From an uncultured Pseudomonadota bacterium (GTDB lineage: Bacteria; Pseudomonadota; Alphaproteobacteria; CACZRW01): DNA of 7,692 nt. The DNA is taken from assembly GCA_902783675.1 (NCBI GenBank), contig CACZRW010000101.1, positions 1-7,692 of the forward strand. Direction: 5' to 3'. This document shows positions 1-5,414 of this stretch, one piece after another; the first letter of the stretch is position 1; every line of letters begins with the position of its first letter. The notes under the pieces are model-generated. The model saw only the letters and a list, made by a program, of their open reading frames with translations, was not told the DNA's origin and did not search any database. Position numbers and translations under genes: made by a program.

Positions 1-36
1 CAAATCGCAAACACCAACTTTTAAACTTTTTTCCAT
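1..36 (-). CDS. 5' end of an unidentified gene (first 12 codons)
   Basis: On the minus strand an ATG at 36-34 opens a frame that stays open to the window edge and reads MEKSLKVGVCDL. A purine-rich AGGA lies about 9 nt upstream of the ATG (reverse complement of about 46-49), and an AGGGGA lies further away, so initiation here is plausible. A TTGGCA-17-TATTAA promoter-like pair lies further upstream at 103-131. The beginning K-V-G-V resembles the first beta strand of many soluble alpha/beta proteins, but 12 residues are too few to name a family. The gene would be divergent from nadK. I infer it from start codon, spacing and promoter context only. Confidence 0.45.
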   Translation of the reverse strand, partial: MEKSLKVGVCDL

Positions 37-102
37 CGCGAATGTTCCTATCCCCTTAAAAAGTTCTTAAAAAGGTTGCTAATCCAAATAGCTATTTTGT
101 GA

Positions 103-131
103 TTAATAAACGGTTTTAACTTGCTTGCCAA
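103..131 (-). promoter_or_regulatory. candidate promoter for the left-edge minus-strand gene
   Basis: On the minus strand TTGGCA (131-126) and TATTAA (108-103) are separated by exactly 17 nt. The -35 matches the sigma70 consensus at 5 of 6 positions and the -10 at 4 of 6. The sequence around it is AT-rich and it points toward the ATG at 36, leaving a leader of roughly 60 nt. It is a pattern match only. Confidence 0.3.
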
Positions 132-144
132 GTGAGAAAATAAT
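116..144 (+). promoter_or_regulatory. candidate promoter for nadK
   Basis: TTAACT (116-121) and AATAAT (139-144) are separated by 17 nt on the plus strand. They match the sigma70 consensus at 4 of 6 and 5 of 6 positions. Transcription would start near 150, just at the base of the hairpin at 152-179, so that hairpin would form the 5' end of the nadK mRNA. It overlaps the oppositely oriented candidate promoter at 103-131. This is a weak call based on spacing and consensus alone. Confidence 0.25.
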
Positions 145-151
145 CGCCGAT

Positions 152-186
152 CAGCCGAAAGAGGCAAAAGTTTCGGTTGTGTTTTT
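152..186 (+). terminator. terminator-like hairpin, or 5' leader hairpin of nadK
   Basis: CAGCCGAAA (152-160) pairs with TTTCGGTTG (171-179) to give a 9-bp stem with one G-U pair and a 10-nt loop. TGTTTTTG follows on the plus strand. This looks like a modest intrinsic terminator. No gene that could use it is visible upstream on this strand within the window, so it may instead be a leader structure ahead of nadK. Part of the left arm (AGCCGA, and GAGGC in the loop) can also pair with GCCTCGGCT at 202-210, an alternative fold. Confidence 0.3.
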
Positions 187-292
187 GTGAAGGACGAGGT
201 AGCCTCGGCTCTGGACTTTGTTGTGAAAGGGGCAATGGAGCTTGGAAAAGACTGTGAATAAGACTGCGGGAAAAACCGTAAGCGAAATTAAA

Positions 293-1045
293 ATGCACTT
301 CTTAGCGGATAAGACGGAGTCGGCGCGGGCGGCGCTTGCCGAAGTCAAAGCGCTTTATAAAAACGTGCCTGCCGCGAAAGCCGATGTCATTGTCGTGCTG
401 GGCGGGGACGGCTTTATGCTTAAGGTGATGCATGAATACCTTGGCAAAGGGGTGCCTCTTTATGGCATGAACCGCGGGACTATCGGCTTTTTGCTCAATA
501 CTTATGAGGCGGCTGGGCTGCCAGAGCGTATTGCAAAGGCTATGCAAGTCAATCTGCACCCCCTTGAAATGGTCGCAAAAACCAGCGGCGGACGCGAAGT
601 TCGGGCCATGGCGATTAACGAAGTGTCTTTGTTGCGGCAGACGCGCCAGGCGGCGAACCTTAAGGTCGATATCAACGGGAAGCGGCGGCTGGATAACCTT
701 GTCTGCGACGGAATTATTATTGCTACGCCCGCGGGAAGCACTGCCTATAACTTGTCGGCGCACGGGCCTATTCTGCCGATTGACGCCAATCTTATGGTGC
801 TTACGCCTATCAGCGCTTTTAGGCCGCGGCGGTGGCATGGGGCACTTTTGCGCGAGACAGCCAAGGTGGGACTTCATGTGCGCGAGTGCAAAAAGCGGCC
901 CGTCAGCGCCGTTGCCGACTATACCGAAGTGAAAAATGCCGTCGAGGTGGCGGTCAGAATGGCGCAGGAAGTGTCGCTCCCCGTGCTCTTTGATCCCGAG
1001 CATAACTTGGAAGAGCGCATTCTTAAAGAACAGTTTCAAGACTAG
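293..1045 (+). CDS. nadK: NAD kinase
   Basis: NadK phosphorylates NAD to NADP in the cytoplasm, using ATP or polyphosphate. The 250-residue product shows the family signatures in order: the GGDG motif at residues 37-40 in the nucleotide-binding domain, [10 protein letters not shown] at 60-69, the NE pair at 109-110, the glycine-rich [18 protein letters not shown] stretch from 138, and the C-terminal [13 protein letters not shown] tail typical of alphaproteobacterial NAD kinases. I chose ATG 293 because family similarity starts there and the length is normal. It has no clear Shine-Dalgarno. An in-frame TTG at 242 (267 aa) does have AAAGGGG 9 nt upstream and could be the true start. The coding sequence looks GC-richer than its neighbours. 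Its TAG stop overlaps the stop of argS on the other strand. Identity is secure; the start is not. Confidence 0.95.
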   Translation: MHFLADKTESARAALAEVKALYKNVPAAKADVIVVLGGDGFMLKVMHEYLGKGVPLYGMNRGTIGFLLNTYEAAGLPERIAKAMQVNLHPLEMVAKTSGGREVRAMAINEVSLLRQTRQAANLKVDINGKRRLDNLVCDGIIIATPAGSTAYNLSAHGPILPIDANLMVLTPISAFRPRRWHGALLRETAKVGLHVRECKKRPVSAVADYTEVKNAVEVAVRMAQEVSLPVLFDPEHNLEERILKEQFQD

Positions 1046-2769
1046 GGCTCTGCCTGCTCTTTTTCCTTTCTAAGCATTTTTGCAGGGCAGGAGATGCCCA
1101 AAAGGTAAAGGCTTTGCGTCAGCATGTCTTTGGTCAGCTCGGCAATTTTAAGGCGCGAGGCACGAACTTTTTCATCTTCCTCGTTTAAGATATTGCATTC
1201 CGCGTAGAACGAGCTGAACTTTTGCGCCAAAAGGTGGGCGTAAGTCGCGAATTCGGACGGCTCGCGCAGCTCATAGGACTTGGTCATAACCTCGGGATAA
1301 CGCTCTATGGTGAGCAAAATGTCGCGCTCCAGAGGGTGAGTTATCGTGGGCGCGGCGGATACCTCGTATCCCTTTTCCTTGGCCTTATTAAGAATGGAGT
1401 TAATGCGGACGATGGCATACTGGACATAAGCGCCGGTTTTACCCTCGGGCTTGGTGAAGTTGTCCGTGTCAAAAATGTAATTGGAAATGCGATTACCCTT
1501 TAAGTCTTGAAACTTTATAGCTCCATAGGCGATTTTTTCTGCCTGGTCGGCAAGCTCTTCGGCGGTTGCTTCTTTGGAGGGGGCGGGCAAGGCTTCCGAT
1601 GCTTTTTCAAGCGCAAGATCAAGAAGACCCTCAAGACTCATAACTCCGCCGGCTCTGGTTTTAAAGGGTTTGCCGTCCGTGCCGTTTACCGTTCCGAAAG
1701 CCAAATGCTCAAGGCTTACGGAATCGGGGACATAGCCTGCCATGCGTGCGACTTCAAATACTTGCTCAAAGTGCTCCTTTTGTCTGGCATCGACTACATA
1801 CAAAATTGCGTCAGGCTTAAAATCACGCATTCTTTGCACAATGGTGGCAAGGTCGGTCGCGGCGTATGTATATGCGCCGTCCGTCTTTTTTAAGATGAAA
1901 GGCGCACGCTCGCGGCCCTTTATATCAGGCAGGCGGATAATAACCGCGCCGTCGTCCTTTACTGCAATACCTTTGCCGGTAAGGTCATCAAAAATGTCGG
2001 GGAGCATATCGTTCACATCGCTCTCACCCATCCATAAATCAAAATCAATATCCAGCTTGTCGTAGGTCTTTTTTATGTCGGCAACGGAAACATCGTGGAG
2101 TATTTTCCAAGTGTTCCTGTATTCCTTGTTCCCCGATTGCAATTCGGAGACAGCAACCCTTGCCTTTTCCTTAAAATCATCATCAGTTTTGAACTTATCC
2201 GCGGCGCGGACATAAAGGTCGGATATCTCTTTTATGTTAAGGTGCGTATCCAAAGGAATGCCCTCGTCCTGCATCTTGGCAATCAGCATACCGAGCGGAG
2301 TGCCCCAGTCGCCAAAGTGGACATCTCCTATAACTTTGTCGCCGTAAGTGCGCATTATCCTTTTTAAGCTTTCGCCGATAACGCCGGCACGAAGATGCCC
2401 GACATGCAATGCCTTTGCTATATTAGGTCCGCCGTAATCAAGGACTATTGTTCTGCCGGTCTTTGAAAAAGTGGCAGAGGTGCAATTCTCCTCTAACATC
2501 TTGGGCAAAAGGGAAAAGTTGATAAAGCCGGGGCCATCAACGCCAGCAGTGTAAAGACTGTCCAAGCCTTCCAGCTTTTCAATTATCGCCACCGCCAGAT
2601 CTCTGGGATTTTTGCCGTTTTGCTTTGCCAGCGGCAAGGCTATATTGCTTTGATAATCCGACAAATCGGGGCGATTGCTTTGCGATACAAGCGCATCGGC
2701 CACATCAAACCCCAACGCTTTAGTCGCCGTAAAAACCTCGTTTGTGAAAAATTGCTTTAAGTTCTGCAT
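1042..2769 (-). CDS. argS: arginyl-tRNA synthetase
   Basis: This class I enzyme charges tRNA-Arg with arginine in the cytoplasm. The 575-residue length is normal for bacterial ArgRS. An N-terminal tRNA-recognition domain covers roughly residues 1-85. The ATP-binding HIGH motif appears as HVGHL at 122-126 inside [29 protein letters not shown] begins at 153, and [13 protein letters not shown] at 296-308 belongs to the catalytic core. The KMSKS-equivalent loop is KTRAGG at 370-375, the degenerate form usual for ArgRS. The DALR anticodon-binding domain starts near 448 ([13 protein letters not shown]). The ATG at 2769 is supported by AAGAAGG 5 nt upstream, which overlaps the TAA of the preceding lipoprotein gene, so the two are probably translated from one mRNA. 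The stop codon shares CTAG with the nadK stop. Confidence 0.97.
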   Translation of the reverse strand: MQNLKQFFTNEVFTATKALGFDVADALVSQSNRPDLSDYQSNIALPLAKQNGKNPRDLAVAIIEKLEGLDSLYTAGVDGPGFINFSLLPKMLEENCTSATFSKTGRTIVLDYGGPNIAKALHVGHLRAGVIGESLKRIMRTYGDKVIGDVHFGDWGTPLGMLIAKMQDEGIPLDTHLNIKEISDLYVRAADKFKTDDDFKEKARVAVSELQSGNKEYRNTWKILHDVSVADIKKTYDKLDIDFDLWMGESDVNDMLPDIFDDLTGKGIAVKDDGAVIIRLPDIKGRERAPFILKKTDGAYTYAATDLATIVQRMRDFKPDAILYVVDARQKEHFEQVFEVARMAGYVPDSVSLEHLAFGTVNGTDGKPFKTRAGGVMSLEGLLDLALEKASEALPAPSKEATAEELADQAEKIAYGAIKFQDLKGNRISNYIFDTDNFTKPEGKTGAYVQYAIVRINSILNKAKEKGYEVSAAPTITHPLERDILLTIERYPEVMTKSYELREPSEFATYAHLLAQKFSSFYAECNILNEEDEKVRASRLKIAELTKDMLTQSLYLLGISCPAKMLRKEKEQAEP

Positions 2770-2774
2770 ACATG

Positions 2775-2781
2775 CCTTCTT
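2775..2781 (-). promoter_or_regulatory. argS ribosome binding site overlapping the upstream stop codon
   Basis: AAGAAGG on the minus strand lies 5 nt before the argS ATG. Its first two bases are the last two bases of the TAA of the lipoprotein gene. The 10-nt gap between the genes therefore consists almost entirely of this site, an arrangement that favours re-initiation of ribosomes finishing the lipoprotein. Confidence 0.65.
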
Positions 2782-3235
2782 AAATGTTTATATCAATTTG
2801 GCCTCTGTAATTGGGAGTCGATTGACCTTCATATATCGGCAATTCGTCATAGTTGTTTGAAGGCGGAACATAACGAGAGTGAGACTCCCCAAAGGTAATA
2901 GTAAACTTGGTGCCGTCTTTAAACTTGCCGTATCCTTTGATGATTCTGGTAATATCGTCCTCTTCCGAGCGCTCGGAAGTGAAGACAAAGTCGCCTTCTT
3001 TGCTGTCAGAGCAAACCACTTTTCCGGTGCCGGAAAGCTCGTGGGTGTATTCATATGAGCCCTCGCAAGTTATTCCGGACGAGGAGGTAAGAATAAAATC
3101 GTTATCACTGCTTAACGCACCGGCGGTCTCGCCTACGAACTTAGCTTTGCCCGCTTCCATATGGACGGCGCTGTAGTTGCTTGAACAGGCGGCAAAAAGT
3201 AAAAGTGCCGGTATAGCAAGAAATGCAATCTTCAT
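2780..3235 (-). CDS. small lipoprotein of unknown function
   Basis: The product is 151 residues. It begins with a short basic and hydrophobic signal peptide (MKIAFLAIPALLLFAAC) ending in a lipobox, with Cys17 as the predicted lipidated residue. The next residue is Ser rather than Asp, which by the E. coli rule favours outer-membrane sorting. The mature part has two further cysteines (57 and 75) around a CEGSYEYTHELSGTGKVVC segment that could form a disulfide. A second G-K-F strand pattern (GYGKFKDGTKFTITFG, about 101-116) suggests a small beta-rich fold. A strong AAGGGGG site lies 8 nt before the ATG. The gene starts only 25 nt after tRNA-Gly and ends 10 nt before argS. I do not recognise a named family, and no function should be assumed. 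Confidence 0.85.
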   Translation of the reverse strand: MKIAFLAIPALLLFAACSSNYSAVHMEAGKAKFVGETAGALSSDNDFILTSSSGITCEGSYEYTHELSGTGKVVCSDSKEGDFVFTSERSEEDDITRIIKGYGKFKDGTKFTITFGESHSRYVPPSNNYDELPIYEGQSTPNYRGQIDINI

Positions 3236-3260
3236 GGTTTATTCCCCCTTTGTAAGATGT

Positions 3261-3334
3261 TGGAGCGAGTGAGGGGAGTTGAACCCCCGTCTAAAGCTTG
3301 GGAAGCTCCCACTCTACCGTTGAGCTACACTCGC
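3261..3334 (-). tRNA. tRNA-Gly (anticodon CCC)
   Basis: The minus-strand sequence folds as a complete 74-nt tRNA with encoded CCA (3263-3261). The acceptor stem GCGAGTG pairs with CACTCGC, and the discriminator is U. The D stem is GCTC/GAGT, with loop AACGGTA. The anticodon stem GGAGC/GCTTT encloses loop TTCCCAA, placing CCC at positions 34-36, the same loop as E. coli glyU. A 4-nt variable loop follows, then T stem GGGGG/CCCCT with loop TTCAACT. It decodes GGG. A promoter with correct 17-nt spacing lies just upstream, with the tRNA 5' end 11 nt after the -10 box. No terminator separates the tRNA from the lipoprotein gene that begins 25 nt after the CCA, so the primary transcript is probably a tRNA-mRNA joint transcript. 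Confidence 0.96.
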
Positions 3335-3342
3335 AAAGATGC

Positions 3343-3379
3343 CAAAATATAAGCTACCAATCAGCGCTTGGCAAGTAGC
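3343..3379 (-). terminator. possible weak terminator of the hslO transcript
   Basis: On the minus strand, right at the stop of the secreted-protein gene, GCTA and CCAA pair with TTGG and TAGC around a 7-nt loop. A 4-nt bulge (CTTG) interrupts the left arm. The stem (3379-3353) is followed by TTATATTTTGG. The bulge makes it unstable on paper. It occupies the same bases as the -35 box and spacer of the tRNA promoter, so termination and initiation signals would overlap. Confidence 0.25.
3346..3374 (-). promoter_or_regulatory. promoter of the tRNA-Gly / lipoprotein / argS transcript
   Basis: On the minus strand TTGCCA (3374-3369) and TATATT (3351-3346) are separated by exactly 17 nt. Each box matches the sigma70 consensus at 5 of 6 positions. 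The predicted start falls about 4-5 nt before the mature tRNA 5' end at 3334. Because only 25 nt lie between the tRNA and the lipoprotein gene, this is the best available promoter for all three genes. It lies just past the stop codon of the upstream secreted-protein gene (3379). Confidence 0.6.
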
Positions 3380-3945
3380 TATTTGGCCTTAAGGTATGGT
3401 TTAAAACCTCTTTCGGCTTCTTCCCTAACTTGTAAGATAAGATTATCAATGAGTTTGTCCGTCATATCGGATAAGGATTTTTCTCTTTCTTCAATGCTGC
3501 TGCCTCCGGAAATGGTGCGCACTCCCCACGACTTGCAAATAGCGTTTGCGATTACTTTGCCTTTGGAATCAACAAGTTGCATGTTTAAAGCAAAGTTCGC
3601 GGCATATTTGAATTGTCCGCTGCTAAACCAGCTGTCGGACTTTATATACTCCTCTTTAATAGAAGCCTCGGTGATGATGAAGTTAAGGACATTTGTCCCC
3701 TCGGTGGTGGCAAAGAAGGTGTCCGCAAGGCGCTGTTTGATTTTATCTGCCGGCGATGGAGTCATTATCGTGTCAACATTGTTTTCAGTATCGGGGATGT
3801 AATCGGAAGAAATAACAATGTCTTTTGCATTAAAAATTATGTCCGAGTCCGGGGTGGCGAGAGGCACTTTATTCCCCTCCCCCGCGCTTGCCGATGCCGC
3901 TATGATAAAAACAAATATACCTAAAACAGACGCTCTTATGTTCAT
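3379..3945 (-). CDS. secreted protein of unknown function
   Basis: The product is 188 residues with a clear N-terminal signal peptide: MNIR, a hydrophobic core of about 15 residues, then ASASA with a likely signal peptidase I cut after Ala21. There is no lipobox cysteine, so it is predicted periplasmic or outer-membrane associated. The mature region has an acidic, proline-containing linker (about 30-66). Then comes an alpha/beta-looking domain (ADKIKQRLADTFFAT, VLNFIITEASIKEE, YAANFALNMQLVDSKGKVIANA) and a long C-terminal helix with charged residues (150-182). The pattern of a short helix, antiparallel strands and a final helix resembles small envelope-associated proteins, but I cannot name a family. 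Its ATG overlaps the hslO stop as ATGA, implying translational coupling. A GAGG lies about 13 nt upstream, far for a ribosome binding site. Confidence 0.85.
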   Translation of the reverse strand: MNIRASVLGIFVFIIAASASAGEGNKVPLATPDSDIIFNAKDIVISSDYIPDTENNVDTIMTPSPADKIKQRLADTFFATTEGTNVLNFIITEASIKEEYIKSDSWFSSGQFKYAANFALNMQLVDSKGKVIANAICKSWGVRTISGGSSIEEREKSLSDMTDKLIDNLILQVREEAERGFKPYLKAK

Positions 3946-4832
3946 TTTTGTTTTAATTCCTCTACATCAATATAATAGGAAGTGCCGCAAAACTCGCAAG
4001 TCATATTTATTTTACCTTTCTTCGCGGCGGCTTTTATGTCTTTTTCGGAGAGAGTTTTAAGCACTGCTTTTATTCTTTCTTCCGAGCAACGGCAGCCGAA
4101 GGAAAGTTTCTTTTCGGGATAAACGGTGATGTCTTGTTCGTGGTAAAGCCTATAGAGCAAGTCCTCGGGCTTTAGTTTATCGTCCAGCATCTCTTTATCT
4201 TTTAACGAGGCGAGCAAAATAACATCGGTATTCCATTCGTCCGCGATTTCGTCTTTGGTCAATTTGGTTTGCTTTTTCCCACCGGACACGGGCATTTGCT
4301 GAAGCATAATGCCGCCGGCGCTTTTGCCGTCAGTTGCTATCTTTATGACACTTTTCAATTGTTCCGAGCGGTTTAAGTAATTCACCGCGCAAGAGGCAAG
4401 AGTGTCGCCTTCCAGCTCTACCATGCCTTGATAGCGTTCGGTACCGCCTGCCGTATCTATGGTGAATACCATATATCCTGCTTTTAAAAGCGAGGGGACG
4501 GAGCCCCTGTCCTTTATCTCGGCAGAAGGAATCTTTTCCAAAGCCGAAGCATCAAACTTTGCGTATGCCCTTATTTTACCTTCCGAAGTTATGTCCGCTA
4601 CTATGTCGCTGATTGCCCCTTCTTTGGATTTTATTTGCAAGGTGAAAATGCCGTCATATTTTAAGCCGGACGATAAAAGAGCGCTTAGAACAACGGCTTC
4701 GGACATAAGCTCGGCAATCGGCTCGGGATAAGAGCGGCGCTTAATTATTTCCTTTATCGTTTTTGATACACGCACGACTTCGCCGCGAAATAAGCCTTCC
4801 TTTAGCATAAAGGGTTTGATAAAATCAGTCAT
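3942..4832 (-). CDS. hslO: Hsp33 redox-regulated chaperone
   Basis: Hsp33 is a cytoplasmic holdase chaperone activated by oxidative unfolding. The 296-residue product has the N-terminal substrate-binding fold with YQGMVELEGDTLASCAVNYLNRSEQ-type residues starting at 134, a family hallmark. At the C terminus is the zinc redox switch: Cys247 and Cys249 (CxC), then a 29-residue linker, then Cys279 and Cys282 (CxxC). All four zinc ligands are present, so the switch should work. I chose ATG 4832, not an upstream in-frame ATG at 4901. The 4832 start has AAGGAG 8 nt before it and gives MTDFIKPFMLKEGLFRG, where family similarity begins. The extra 23 residues would form an odd cysteine-rich hydrophobic leader and overlap recX. 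The stop codon overlaps the start of the secreted-protein gene. The start is divergent from recX. Confidence 0.96.
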   Translation of the reverse strand: MTDFIKPFMLKEGLFRGEVVRVSKTIKEIIKRRSYPEPIAELMSEAVVLSALLSSGLKYDGIFTLQIKSKEGAISDIVADITSEGKIRAYAKFDASALEKIPSAEIKDRGSVPSLLKAGYMVFTIDTAGGTERYQGMVELEGDTLASCAVNYLNRSEQLKSVIKIATDGKSAGGIMLQQMPVSGGKKQTKLTKDEIADEWNTDVILLASLKDKEMLDDKLKPEDLLYRLYHEQDITVYPEKKLSFGCRCSEERIKAVLKTLSEKDIKAAAKKGKINMTCEFCGTSYYIDVEELKQK

Positions 4833-4840
4833 AGTTAAAT

Positions 4841-4846
4841 CTCCTT
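4841..4846 (-). promoter_or_regulatory. hslO ribosome binding site that fixes the start
   Basis: AAGGAG on the minus strand is separated by 8 nt from the ATG at 4832. It is a near-perfect Shine-Dalgarno and decides for this start over the in-frame ATG at 4901, which lies inside recX. Confidence 0.8.
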
Positions 4847-4875
4847 TAAAGTGAGCTTGTAGGTTAAGACATATT

Positions 4876-5349
4876 ATGCAGGATAAAAAGCAAAAAAGCA
4901 TTACAACAAAACGGCTAGAAAATATCGCGGTTTATTACCTTTCAAGATACGACAGTTCCTCGGCCAATTTGAAGGCTGTCCTTAAAAGGCGCGTGGAGAA
5001 GGCACGGCTTAAAGGGACCGAAGTTCCCGATGATGCGGGTGCGTTGATTGAGGAAATAACCCGAAAGATGGTGCGGCTCGGTTATATTGATGATAATCGC
5101 TTTAAAGAAAACCTGCTTAGAAAGCTTGGGCAAGCGGGCAAGTCTCGCGCGCAAATAATGCAAAAAATGATAAAGGCGGGAGTGGCGGACGATGAGGCCT
5201 TGACCTGTTATGACGAAGATGCGGCGGCTGCGGTTTTTGTGAAGAAGAAGCGGCTCGGCGTCAATCCGGAAAATTATATGAAAGATTTAGCCAAGCTTGC
5301 CAGAGCCGGCTTTTCCCGAAGCGCCGCGGAAAAAGCATTACAAAGTTAA
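4876..5349 (+). CDS. recX: RecX-family regulatory protein
   Basis: RecX binds RecA filaments and modulates, usually inhibits, RecA activity in the cytoplasm. The 157-residue all-helical product fits the family. It has the N-terminal RLENIAVYYLSRYDSSSANLKAVLKRRV segment at 13-40, the core LGYIDDNRFKENLL at 68-81, then GKSRAQIMQKMIKAGV at 88-103, and the C-terminal LARAGFSRSAAEKAL helix. RecX repeats are poorly conserved at the sequence level, so the call rests mainly on the LGYIDD-RF block and helix order. The start at 4876 has no convincing Shine-Dalgarno, and no other in-frame start exists before the core. recA is not in this window. The gene is divergent from hslO by 43 bp and is followed by lptG after 65 bp. 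Confidence 0.88.
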   Translation: MQDKKQKSITTKRLENIAVYYLSRYDSSSANLKAVLKRRVEKARLKGTEVPDDAGALIEEITRKMVRLGYIDDNRFKENLLRKLGQAGKSRAQIMQKMIKAGVADDEALTCYDEDAAAAVFVKKKRLGVNPENYMKDLAKLARAGFSRSAAEKALQS

Positions 5350-5354
5350 TTTAC

Positions 5355-5383
5355 TTGAAAGAAAAACTGCTTTTCGCTATAAA
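5355..5383 (+). promoter_or_regulatory. promoter for lptG
   Basis: TTGAAA (5355-5360) and TATAAA (5378-5383) are separated by exactly 17 nt. Each matches the sigma70 consensus at 5 of 6 positions. The pair sits 6-34 nt after the recX stop and about 30 nt before the lptG ATG, which fits a short leader. lptG and the glycosyltransferase can therefore be transcribed independently of recX. Confidence 0.6.
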
Positions 5384-5414
5384 GAGCGGGTAAATATGGG
5401 GTTTAAAGTTTGCA

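Noticed and set aside
84..94. CCAAATAGCTA near the left edge recurs on the minus strand near 3378-3388
   Set aside because: An 11-base match is expected by chance many times in a window this size, and the flanks do not extend it convincingly.
504..932. Plus-strand frame of 142 codons inside nadK
   Set aside because: It sits in another frame within nadK, and the translation is Arg/Leu/Cys-rich with no family signature.
302..1039. Long open frame (245 codons) on the minus strand opposite nadK
   Set aside because: It lies entirely antisense to a certain NAD kinase, and its translation is rich in His, Arg and Pro with no domain pattern. It is a shadow of the GC-rich codon use in nadK.
1507..2367. 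Several plus-strand frames of about 90-130 codons opposite argS
   Set aside because: All are antisense to well-conserved argS motifs and show low-complexity translations.
3368..4060. Plus-strand frames opposite the secreted protein and the hslO 3' end
   Set aside because: The minus-strand genes have a signal peptide, zinc-ligand cysteines and a coupled ATGA junction. The plus-strand translations have nothing comparable.
4833..4901. N-terminal extension of hslO to ATG 4901
   Set aside because: It would add a cysteine-rich hydrophobic 23 residues not typical of Hsp33 and overlap recX. The ATG at 4832 has a strong AAGGAG site at 8 nt.
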